Source: Planctomycetaceae bacterium (GTDB lineage Bacteria; Planctomycetota; Phycisphaerae; Phycisphaerales; SM1A02). Taken from it: a stretch of DNA of 8,692 bases. Numbering within the stretch: position 1 is the first letter of the stretch; each line of letters begins with the position of its first letter. Below are positions 1 to 6,114 of this stretch, piece after piece. The stretch spans positions 1-8,692 of the forward strand of contig CANJIC010000072.1 in assembly GCA_947474205.1 (NCBI GenBank). Direction: 5' to 3'. The notes under the pieces are model-generated. The model was given only the letters and a program-made list of their open reading frames with translations. It did no database searches and was not told the DNA's origin. The position numbers and the translations under genes are program-made.

Positions 1-318
1 ATGCTTTTACAGCAGGAAATAGCCTTTAAACACGTGGCCGACATGGCCAAGGCCAATCGCCGACTTGAAGTGTTGGTGGACGCGCCAGTCGAAGCGCGCG
101 CCAAAAAAGGCGAGCATGTGTACACCGGCCGCGCGTGGTTTCAAGCGCCCCAAGTGGACAGCTCAACCATCATTCGCTCCAAGCGTGAACTGTCGCCAGG
201 CGAGTTGGTCATGTGCGAAGCAGTTGACAGCGCCGAGTACGACCTTGTGGTCAAGCCCGACGATGAGACTGGCCGAAGCATTTCTTTGCCACTTGCCAAT
301 GCTCGCCACAAACATTAA
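1..318 (+). CDS. rimO: Ribosomal protein S12 methylthiotransferase RimO, C-terminal fragment (5' end outside window)
   Basis: RimO is a radical-SAM, iron-sulfur enzyme that adds a methylthio group to the beta-carbon of a conserved aspartate in ribosomal protein S12. Only the last 105 residues are present, so the radical-SAM core is not visible. What is seen is the helical linker with a QQEIAF segment (residues 4-9), which in the family follows the radical-SAM domain, and then a TRAM domain (about residues 21-84) with the pattern GRAWFQAPQVDSS, SPGELV and a YDLVV ending. The aspartate after 'AP' and the closing YDL are typical of RimO TRAM domains and separate it from its paralogue MiaB. The ATG at base 1 is almost certainly an internal methionine, because the linker begins mid-domain. 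The gene ends in TAA 5 nt before the next start, suggesting one transcript. A MiaB-family paralogue is the main alternative. Confidence 0.82.
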   Translation: MLLQQEIAFKHVADMAKANRRLEVLVDAPVEARAKKGEHVYTGRAWFQAPQVDSSTIIRSKRELSPGELVMCEAVDSAEYDLVVKPDDETGRSISLPLANARHKH

Positions 319-323
319 CGCGT

Positions 324-818
324 ATGTCGCAATTCGTTGAAGAGAATCACTTGAGCACTTTCAAACACAAGCGCTCTGATTGGGGCTTATGGTTTCACAT
401 GCACGAACATGTACAACTGTCCATGCGCGCGCGGTTCCTGGTTCACTGGCGCGCCAATTGGCGAATGTTTCAAGCCAGAAAAATTCTCGCGCTTTCATCC
501 CTGATTGCCCTCGCTCCATCTCTGTTGTTTGCATTGCTGCTGTGGATCTTTGATCCTTTCAATCCCCGAAAATTTGAAGCACAGCCTATGGATCTCACGG
601 TCTTACTCGGTGTCATTGGGGGAATGCTTTTGCTGTGGTTGGCGGTGCAACATCTCTTCTTTGTCTACACCATGAACCGCTATTACGCCCCATTTGTGCG
701 CCGAGAAATCACTGCTTTTGGCATGCCCATGTGTCAGGCGTGCGGACATCGCCTTGCCAGCGGGCAAGTGGATCGGTGTCCCGAATGTGGAACACAATTG
801 CTGCCAAACATTTTGTAA
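324..818 (+). CDS. Two-TM membrane protein with C-terminal zinc ribbon, function unknown
   Basis: I do not recognise a characterised family. The 164-residue protein has a basic and histidine-containing N-terminal part (residues 1-52), a hydrophobic segment at about 54-75, a second at about 91-115, and a C-terminal tail with two cysteine pairs, C137-x2-C140 and C152-x2-C155 (the latter in CPECG). The pairs form a rubredoxin-knuckle-like zinc ribbon. The pattern CxxCGxxL...CPECG at the end or start of small membrane proteins is very frequent in Planctomycetota, which is the main taxonomic clue here. With two membrane spans, both termini would lie on the same side, most simply the cytoplasm, where the cysteines could hold zinc. 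It begins 5 nt after the rimO stop and has no visible ribosome binding site, so it is probably co-transcribed with rimO. The zinc site is inferred from the motif alone. Confidence 0.75.
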   Translation: MSQFVEENHLSTFKHKRSDWGLWFHMHEHVQLSMRARFLVHWRANWRMFQARKILALSSLIALAPSLLFALLLWIFDPFNPRKFEAQPMDLTVLLGVIGGMLLLWLAVQHLFFVYTMNRYYAPFVRREITAFGMPMCQACGHRLASGQVDRCPECGTQLLPNIL

Positions 819-828
819 TTTCATGCGC

Positions 829-869
829 AACTTGAACGCCTGCGTCGACTAGAATGCTGTGCTCAAGTT
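829..869. repeat. Inverted repeat upstream of lepA
   Basis: In the 60-nt gap between the zinc-ribbon gene and lepA, AACTTGA (829-835) is repeated in perfect inverted form as TCAAGTT (863-869), with a 27-nt spacer. The spacer contains TAGAAT (850-855), a plausible -10 hexamer for lepA, but no -35 stands at the usual distance. The arrangement could be an operator flanking a promoter, or chance: seven base pairs is short. Confidence 0.3.
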
Positions 870-878
870 ATTCCCTCA

Positions 879-2693
879 ATGCACATCCGCAACTTCTCCA
901 TCATCGCTCACATTGACCACGGCAAAAGCACGTTGGCCGATCGTTTATTGCAAGCCACCAACGCGGTGAGTAGTCGTCAAGCGCGTGAGCAAATTTTGGA
1001 CTCCATGGATCTTGAGCGCGAGCGCGGCATCACCATCAAGGCCAGCGCCGTGACGGTGCAACATATTTTCAAGGGCGAAACCTATCAACTGAATTTCATC
1101 GACACGCCGGGCCATGTTGATTTTGCATACGAAGTCAGCCGCGCGTTGACGGCGTGTGAAGGCGCGGTGCTGGTGGTTGATTCCACCCAAGGCGTGCAAG
1201 CGCAAACGGTTGCCAACGCCTACTTGGCCACGGCCAACAATTTAGAGTTGATCCCGGTCATCAACAAAATTGATTTGCCCGCCGCGGATCCCGATGGCGT
1301 TGCCATGGAAATGGAACAAGTGCTTGGAATCCGCGCCGAAACGTGCATTCTTGTCAGCGCGAAGACTGGCCAAGGCATTCAAGAATTGCTGGATGCGATC
1401 TGTGAAAAACTTCCGCCGCCGCCGCCGCCAAAGTCCAACAAGTTGCGCGCGCTTATTTTTGACAGCATCTACGACGACTACAAAGGCGTGGTGGTGTACT
1501 TCCGCGTGTTCGATGGCTGCATAAAGTTTGGCGACAAGATTCGCATGATGAGCACGGGCCGCACCTTCGCGGTTTCGGAACTTGGTCGCAACACGCCGTT
1601 CCCACAAAAGATGCAGCGCTTTGAACACTCGGAAGTGGGCTACCTCGCGGCCAGCATCAAGACGCTTGCCGATGTTCGCGTAGGCGACACGATCACGCTT
1701 GACCTTGATCCCGCCGATGAACCGCTGCCTGGATATCAAGAGCCCAAGCAAATGGTGTTCTGCGATTTCTATCCCTCATCAAGCAATGAAGAGGGAAGCA
1801 GTGGAAAGAAAGGCGAGTTTGAAGCCTTGCGCGAGGCGATTGAGAAACTGCATTTGAACGACGCAAGTTTCACCTTTGAAGTGCAGCACTCCGAGGCGCT
1901 TGGATTTGGATTTCGCTGCGGTTTCCTTGGTCTTTTGCACATGGACATTGTGCAAGAACGGCTCGAGCGCGAGGGCGGCGTTGAAGTTGTGCAGACCGCT
2001 CCCACCGTGACGTACATGATTGTCGGCCACGACGGCAGCAAAGTTGAAATTCACAATCCCGCGGACTTGCCCGACATGAGCCAAGTCTTGGCCATCGAGG
2101 AGCCGATTGTTAAAATTGAAATTATTTGTCCCAATGAAAATATTGGCGACTTGATGAAACTCAGCGACTCGCGCCGCGGCGTGTTCAAGACGCAACGCTA
2201 TCTCAGTGACACCCGTCAGATTCTGGACTACGAGTTGCCGCTGGCGGAAATTATTTACGACTTCTACGACAAGCTGAAAAGTATCACGCGCGGCTACGGA
2301 ACCATGGACTACGAAGTCATATGTTTCCGCGCCAATGATTTGGTGAAAGTGAACGTGCTAGTCAACGGCGAAGTGGTCGAGGCGTTGAGTTTGATCACGC
2401 ACAAATCCACCGCCGAATATCGCAGCCGCATCATCTTGGAAAAACTGAAGAAGCAAATCGATCGCCATCAATTTGAGATTCCGCTTCAAGCCGCCATCGG
2501 TGGCCGCATTATTGCGCGCGAGTCCATCAAGGCCCTGCGCAAAAACGTGTTGGCCAAGTGCTACGGTGGCGACATCAGCCGCAAACGCAAATTGCTGGAA
2601 AAGCAAAAACGCGGTAAAAAGCGAATGAAAACCATTGGAATGGTCAGCATTCCGCAAGAGGCTTTCATGGCCATTCTTGACCAAGGCGATTAA
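879..2693 (+). CDS. lepA: Elongation factor 4 (LepA), ribosomal back-translocase GTPase
   Basis: LepA is a translational GTPase that binds the ribosome, is reported to back-translocate stalled complexes, and helps in 30S biogenesis. The 604-residue product is full length (family about 600). The GTPase motifs are intact: P-loop AHIDHGKST at 10-18, DTPGHVDF at 75-82, NKID at 129-132 and SAK at 160-162. Domain II follows from about 190, then the EF-G-like domains III and V (GFRCGFLGLLHMDI at 343-357), and the LepA-specific C-terminal domain (about 500-604) with the basic GKKRMK segment. The ATG at 879 gives the usual short N-terminus directly before IRNFSIIAHIDHGK. No Shine-Dalgarno sequence precedes it. 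Two oddities are a run of six prolines at 179-184, after the G domain, and an insertion of roughly 8-9 Ser/Gly/Lys-rich residues around 302-313, where other LepA proteins have a short YPxDxxDYE turn. Confidence 0.98.
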   Translation: MHIRNFSIIAHIDHGKSTLADRLLQATNAVSSRQAREQILDSMDLERERGITIKASAVTVQHIFKGETYQLNFIDTPGHVDFAYEVSRALTACEGAVLVVDSTQGVQAQTVANAYLATANNLELIPVINKIDLPAADPDGVAMEMEQVLGIRAETCILVSAKTGQGIQELLDAICEKLPPPPPPKSNKLRALIFDSIYDDYKGVVVYFRVFDGCIKFGDKIRMMSTGRTFAVSELGRNTPFPQKMQRFEHSEVGYLAASIKTLADVRVGDTITLDLDPADEPLPGYQEPKQMVFCDFYPSSSNEEGSSGKKGEFEALREAIEKLHLNDASFTFEVQHSEALGFGFRCGFLGLLHMDIVQERLEREGGVEVVQTAPTVTYMIVGHDGSKVEIHNPADLPDMSQVLAIEEPIVKIEIICPNENIGDLMKLSDSRRGVFKTQRYLSDTRQILDYELPLAEIIYDFYDKLKSITRGYGTMDYEVICFRANDLVKVNVLVNGEVVEALSLITHKSTAEYRSRIILEKLKKQIDRHQFEIPLQAAIGGRIIARESIKALRKNVLAKCYGGDISRKRKLLEKQKRGKKRMKTIGMVSIPQEAFMAILDQGD

Positions 2694-2713
2694 GCGAGCC
2701 CCTTTGCCCCACA

Positions 2714-2749
2714 AAACTGCGCGTGAAACTGCGCACGAAACTGAGCCAG
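2714..2749. repeat. Three tandem imperfect 12-bp repeats
   Basis: Downstream of lepA, three consecutive 12-mers share the start AAACTG: AAACTGCGCGTG (2714-2725), AAACTGCGCACG (2726-2737) and AAACTGAGCCAG (2738-2749). The first two differ at two positions, the third is more diverged. They lie 21 nt after the lepA stop, in non-coding sequence. Replication slippage is the simplest origin; a protein-binding array cannot be excluded. Confidence 0.6.
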
Positions 2750-2777
2750 CAAAGTCTCACACATGTTCATGGGTGAT

Positions 2778-2792
2778 CGCTCTCCAAGAGCG
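2778..2792 (+). other. Small hairpin in the lepA to ompH gap
   Basis: CGCTCT (2778-2783) and AGAGCG (2787-2792) form a perfect 6-bp stem with a 3-nt CCA loop. No T-run follows, so it is not a convincing intrinsic terminator for lepA. It lies 51 nt before the OmpH-like gene and could sit in its leader. The stem is short and may be chance. Confidence 0.25.
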
Positions 2793-2843
2793 CGCCGTGA
2801 AATTCAACCACACGCTTTCACGCCGCGTCGTTAAACTGCCCCA

Positions 2844-3560
2844 ATGAAAAAAATTGAACGCATCGCTCTGTGCCTGACCATTCTCACCGTGGCATGGCTT
2901 CTTCTTGGTCGTCCCACGCCCGACACCAGCGCCAATGCGCGCGCCGTGAATATGGCGGACCTTGGACCCGCGCAAAATATTTTGCTGGAAGGCAAAGATG
3001 GCGTGCTCACAATTCGCAATGAGGCCAACCATCTTGCCTGGGGTGATCAACCAACATCACGCGTGTGGAGTTGCGCCGCGGTGCATCTAGACAAGGTGCT
3101 GAAAAAGTTGCTGGCTAACACCCGCTTCATGGATGAGCGCAGCCAGTTTGAGGAGGCCGCCAAAAAACAAAACTCCGACTTCGAGCGCCAAATGGAAGTG
3201 ATCAAAGCCAAGTATGGCGACATGCCCAAGGACAATCCTGAACTCGCCAAGGGCAAGGAAGAAATGCAAGCCTTGTATGGGCAATATCAAAAGTGGAACG
3301 AAGGCGTTAGCGCCTCCCAAAGCAAACTCATGGCGGGGCAAGTTGAATCGGCGTACCGAGAGTTGGTGACCGCGGTGGATGTGGTGGCAGACCGCCAAAA
3401 AATAGATGTTGTGTACCGATTTATTCCAGCCGCCACACCATTTGAGTCCGCTCAACTAGGCGACGCCATGGTGCAAGTGCAAGCGCGCACATTCTTGCGT
3501 GCGCCGGAATCGCTTGACATTACTGCGGATGTCATGAAGGAACTTGGTCTGAAGGATTAA
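2844..3560 (+). CDS. OmpH/Skp-like periplasmic chaperone family protein
   Basis: Skp/OmpH proteins are periplasmic holdases that carry unfolded outer-membrane proteins. The 238-residue product has a basic N-terminus and one hydrophobic stretch at about 5-22, acting as a signal peptide or anchor. An AxA-type site near 32-34 is possible but rather far from the hydrophobic core. A low-similarity segment follows to about 70. From about 73 to 200 it shows the Skp layout: a first strand ending in AAVHLDKVLKKLL, a long charged, probably coiled-coil helix region (95-170, rich in E, K and Q), and the closing helix and strand YRELVTAVDVVADRQKIDVVY (171-191, the usual 'A...G(Y)DVV' ending of the family). 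No Shine-Dalgarno sequence is seen. Its last 29 nt overlap the 3' end of lipB on the other strand. The family call is from pattern recognition, since sequence identity to Skp is low in planctomycetes. Confidence 0.72.
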   Translation: MKKIERIALCLTILTVAWLLLGRPTPDTSANARAVNMADLGPAQNILLEGKDGVLTIRNEANHLAWGDQPTSRVWSCAAVHLDKVLKKLLANTRFMDERSQFEEAAKKQNSDFERQMEVIKAKYGDMPKDNPELAKGKEEMQALYGQYQKWNEGVSASQSKLMAGQVESAYRELVTAVDVVADRQKIDVVYRFIPAATPFESAQLGDAMVQVQARTFLRAPESLDITADVMKELGLKD

Positions 3561-4245
3561 CAGTCGCCGCGACATGGGCAGCAACGGCTTGCTCAAATTT
3601 GCGCGCAATATTTTCCTTCACGGCTTCCATGGACGGGCAACGCTGGCCCAAGCATTCACGCATGCTTGTCACTGCGCGTTCTGCAAGTCCGCACGGCACG
3701 ATCAAATTGAACGCGGCAAGATCTGGATTCACATTCAGCGCCAGTCCGTGCATGCACACCCATCGACTCACGCGCACTCCCATGGCGCATATTTTTAAAT
3801 CGAGCGACTGATCCTTGGCGCGCACCCACACCCCTGTCGCCGCCGCGTCGCGCCGCGCATCTAGACCAAAGTCGGCCAACACTTGGATCACCGTCTCTTC
3901 AAGCAAGCGCATGTAGCCATGAATGCGCAAACCCATGCGCTCCAAATCAAGAATGGGATACACCACCAATTGACCCGGTCCATGCCACGTGACATCTCCA
4001 CCGCGGTCGGTCTCCACGCACTCAACACCCAAATCCGCCAACCGCTGCGGTGACACCAGAACATTTTTCGCCGCATTTGGTCGACGACTTATCGTGATGA
4101 CTTGCGGATCATGCTCCACCAAAAGCAACTGCATTTGCCCTCGATTTGCCCGCGCCGCCAGTACTTGCGCATGTGCTGCGCGCTGCAACTCAAGCGCCTG
4201 CGTGTAGGACATTCTTCCAAGATCTTTCATTTGCAGCAATTGCAT
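3532..4245 (-). CDS. lipB: Octanoyl-[acyl-carrier-protein]:protein N-octanoyltransferase LipB
   Basis: LipB moves the octanoyl chain from acyl carrier protein to lysines of lipoyl domains (pyruvate and oxoglutarate dehydrogenases, GcvH); lipoyl synthase LipA then adds sulfur. The cytosolic 237-residue protein has the family signature RGGDVTWHGPGQLVVYP at 81-97, the catalytic lysine K151 in LDLKICAMGVRVSR, the HGLALNVN segment (166-173), and the catalytic cysteine C185 in LIVPCGL. Both catalytic residues of the Lys/Cys dyad are therefore present. The start used is the ATG at 4243-4245; M6 (4228-4230, MKDLGRMSY) is an equally good start, as many LipB proteins begin just before the 'LG...Y' segment. 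The gene faces the OmpH-like gene and overlaps it by 29 nt, and is divergent from lpxA across 53 nt. No lipA is in the window. Confidence 0.95.
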   Translation of the reverse strand: MQLLQMKDLGRMSYTQALELQRAAHAQVLAARANRGQMQLLLVEHDPQVITISRRPNAAKNVLVSPQRLADLGVECVETDRGGDVTWHGPGQLVVYPILDLERMGLRIHGYMRLLEETVIQVLADFGLDARRDAAATGVWVRAKDQSLDLKICAMGVRVSRWVCMHGLALNVNPDLAAFNLIVPCGLAERAVTSMRECLGQRCPSMEAVKENIARKFEQAVAAHVAATVNPSDQVPS

Positions 4246-4298
4246 TGAATCTTCAGTTTACGCTGCCCGAGCCCACGACTCTCAATACAATCCCATAC
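4246..4298. promoter_or_regulatory. Divergent lipB/lpxA promoter region (candidate)
   Basis: These 53 nt must hold promoters for both divergent genes unless transcription starts inside a coding region. For lipB (minus strand), TTGAGA (4285 down to 4280) and TAAACT (4260 down to 4255) are a fair -35/-10 pair with a long 19-nt spacer. For lpxA (plus strand), TACAAT (4286-4291) is a good -10 lying only 7 nt before the ATG, which would give a leaderless or nearly leaderless mRNA; the hexamer 17 nt further upstream (CTGCCC) is a poor -35. The two elements abut, so the promoters would compete for RNA polymerase. Confidence 0.35.
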
Positions 4299-5126
4299 AT
4301 GTCCAAGGTGCATTCTTCAGCAATTTTAACTGGTGATATTCAAATTTCAAAAGGGGCGGAGGTTGGTCCTTTCTGCGTGCTCGATGGAACCATGGGGCCC
4401 ATCACTGTTGGCGCAGGCACGCGCTTGATGCACCAAGTTTCCATGCAAGGACCGCTGACTGTTGGCGAGCGCAATCGCATTTATCCAGGCTCCTCCATTG
4501 GATATCCTCCGCAAGATTTGGGTTTTGATCCAGACAAGGCTGGCGCTGGTTGCGTGATTGGCGACGACAACACCTTCCGTGAATCAGTGAGCATTCACCG
4601 CGCAAAAATGGAATTGCCAACACGTATTGGTGATAAAAATTATCTCATGGCTAACAGTCATATCGCCCACGATTGCTTGGTTGGAAGCAAATGCATTTTT
4701 GCTAACAATGTTTCTCTTGGCGGACATGTTGAAATTGGCGATGGAGTTATTTTTGGCGGCGTGTCCACGGTGCATCAATTTGCGCGCGTAGGTCGAGGGG
4801 CCTTTCTTGGTGGCTTGACCGGTTTAAGCACGGATTTGCCTGCGTTTTTCATGCTGACCGCCATCAATGTCGCCGGTAGTTTGAATTTGATTGGCATGCG
4901 CCGCAGCGGAATGCAACGAAGCGACATTGATACCGTTCGCTGGGTCTATGAAGTGGTTCAAAGACGAAAACTGTCACGACCCAATGTGCTGATCGCGTTG
5001 GCGGAGCGTAAAGAAAATCCGATCGTGCAGGAATACATGCGCTTCATCGAGACTGCGAAACGCCCTATTACTCCAAGCACGGGAAGCGCGCTGCGCGGAA
5101 CTTCAATCACGACCACTGTGGAATAA
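4299..5126 (+). CDS. lpxA: Acyl-[ACP]--UDP-N-acetylglucosamine O-acyltransferase LpxA
   Basis: LpxA catalyses the first step of lipid A synthesis, transferring a 3-hydroxyacyl chain from ACP to the 3-OH of UDP-GlcNAc in the cytosol. The 275-residue product (E. coli 262) has an N-terminal left-handed beta-helix built of hexapeptide repeats (about 1-190) and a helical C-terminal part (about 195-255). The active site is intact: catalytic H124 in HIAHDCLVG matches E. coli H125, and H121, H143 and H159 (VHQF) match the E. coli positions with the same offset of one. The ATG at 4299 is chosen because MSKVHSSAIL begins the first coil as in other LpxA proteins. The reading frame is open further upstream to 4146, but that part overlaps the 5' end of lipB and has no LpxA similarity. 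The C-terminal 15-20 residues (Ser/Thr-rich) look extra. It suggests the organism makes lipid A. The stop directly abuts the next start. Confidence 0.95.
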   Translation: MSKVHSSAILTGDIQISKGAEVGPFCVLDGTMGPITVGAGTRLMHQVSMQGPLTVGERNRIYPGSSIGYPPQDLGFDPDKAGAGCVIGDDNTFRESVSIHRAKMELPTRIGDKNYLMANSHIAHDCLVGSKCIFANNVSLGGHVEIGDGVIFGGVSTVHQFARVGRGAFLGGLTGLSTDLPAFFMLTAINVAGSLNLIGMRRSGMQRSDIDTVRWVYEVVQRRKLSRPNVLIALAERKENPIVQEYMRFIETAKRPITPSTGSALRGTSITTTVE

Positions 5127-5969
5127 ATGCATCCACCCATTCGCATTCGTATTTTGGCCAGCGGCAGCCAAGGTAACGCCGCCATTGTTTCGCTGCGTCC
5201 ACATGATGCGGCTCCAATGCACTTTATTATTGATTTAGGTTTGTCGCCACGTAAATTATGCGGCGCGCTAGCGGTGGAAAATATCAAGCCACATGAAATT
5301 GCCGCCATTCTTTTAACGCACGCCGACGCGGACCATTTACATGGTGGATGGGCTCGGCGCTGGCCCTTTGAAAATGCCAAGGTCATTGCGCGCAATGCGC
5401 ATCACCGCGCCCTTGCCAACGCTGGAATTGACGCAAAGAACATGCTTGATGCGGACGCGAATTCTCAAGTCTTTTTCCCACAAATTAAGACCTTTGCATT
5501 GCCGCATGACAAGGCGGGTTCAACCGGCTTTCGCATTTCAACTGATGGCGTAGCGATGGGTTGGGCCACGGATTTGGGTCGCATGTCAAGCGACGCGCTG
5601 GCATTTTTCGCGGGCGTGGACGCACTTTGCATTGAAAGCAATTACGACGCGCGCATGCAACAACATTCTTCGCGGCCGGATTTCTTGAAGGAGCGCATTA
5701 TGGGTGGCCATGGACATCTTTCAAATGTGGAGGCCATGCAAGCGGTGCTTCACATTCATGGCAAGCGCGCGCTGCGTCACATTGTGCTGCTGCATCTTTC
5801 GTCGCAGTGCAACTCGCAAGACTTGGTGCGCGAGTTGTGGAATACCCACGCGCCGGAAATTGCCGGCAATATGCAAGTGGCCACGCAAACGCTTCCGCTG
5901 CCGTGGGTTTGCGTAGGGCAGCCGCGCCAATGCGCCTGGAGCGAGTCTCTGTTCGTGGCGCTGCGATAA
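5127..5969 (+). CDS. Metallo-beta-lactamase-fold hydrolase, YycJ/WalJ-like
   Basis: The 280-residue protein looks like the YycJ/WalJ branch of the metallo-beta-lactamase superfamily, which is related to nucleases and phosphodiesterases (PhnP, RNase Z); its substrate here is unknown. Seen in order are LASGSQGNA (10-18), the strand IIDLGLS (34-40), the metal motif THADADH (64-70), PHD (126-128), ATDLG (147-151), the GHLSN element (196-200, typical of YycJ) and LLHLSSQCN (221-229). The conserved H65, D69, H70, H127, D149 and H223 could bind metal. However, the usual HxHxDH motif reads HxDxDH because the second histidine is D67, and the usual histidine of the 'EaNHD' segment is tyrosine (ESNYD, 170-174). 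The start is the ATG immediately after the lpxA TAA, so translation is probably coupled. No signal peptide is evident. The lpxA link suggests co-expression only. Confidence 0.85.
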   Translation: MHPPIRIRILASGSQGNAAIVSLRPHDAAPMHFIIDLGLSPRKLCGALAVENIKPHEIAAILLTHADADHLHGGWARRWPFENAKVIARNAHHRALANAGIDAKNMLDADANSQVFFPQIKTFALPHDKAGSTGFRISTDGVAMGWATDLGRMSSDALAFFAGVDALCIESNYDARMQQHSSRPDFLKERIMGGHGHLSNVEAMQAVLHIHGKRALRHIVLLHLSSQCNSQDLVRELWNTHAPEIAGNMQVATQTLPLPWVCVGQPRQCAWSESLFVALR

Positions 5970-6114
5970 ACTTTCATTCAAACCACGCCATACATTTTCA
6001 ATGTGCGCTCACTTTCCGCGCCTCGGCATGTCATTGCTTAAGCGCCTGCTCAAAATCAAGCAAATCACGCTGCCGCCCGAAGCCCCCCGCCTTCGCTACG
6101 CTGAGAAGTCCCTC

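Noticed and set aside
1..3. ATG at base 1 as the true start of a small TRAM-domain protein
   Set aside because: The peptide starts within the linker helix that follows the radical-SAM domain in RimO, so the window edge cuts the gene. A stand-alone TRAM protein would not carry this linker.
1242..1751. 169-codon minus-strand open frame inside lepA
   Set aside because: It lies fully within the conserved lepA coding region and its product shows no domain features.
4146..4298. Upstream extension of the lpxA frame
   Set aside because: It would overlap the lipB 5' end by 100 nt, and the added 51 residues do not resemble the hexapeptide-repeat start of LpxA.
5970..6114. Promoter of purF in the 145-nt gap
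   Set aside because: TACATT (5991-5996) is a possible -10 but no -35 stands at a proper distance, and the palindrome GCTTAAGC (6036-6043) is too short to interpret.
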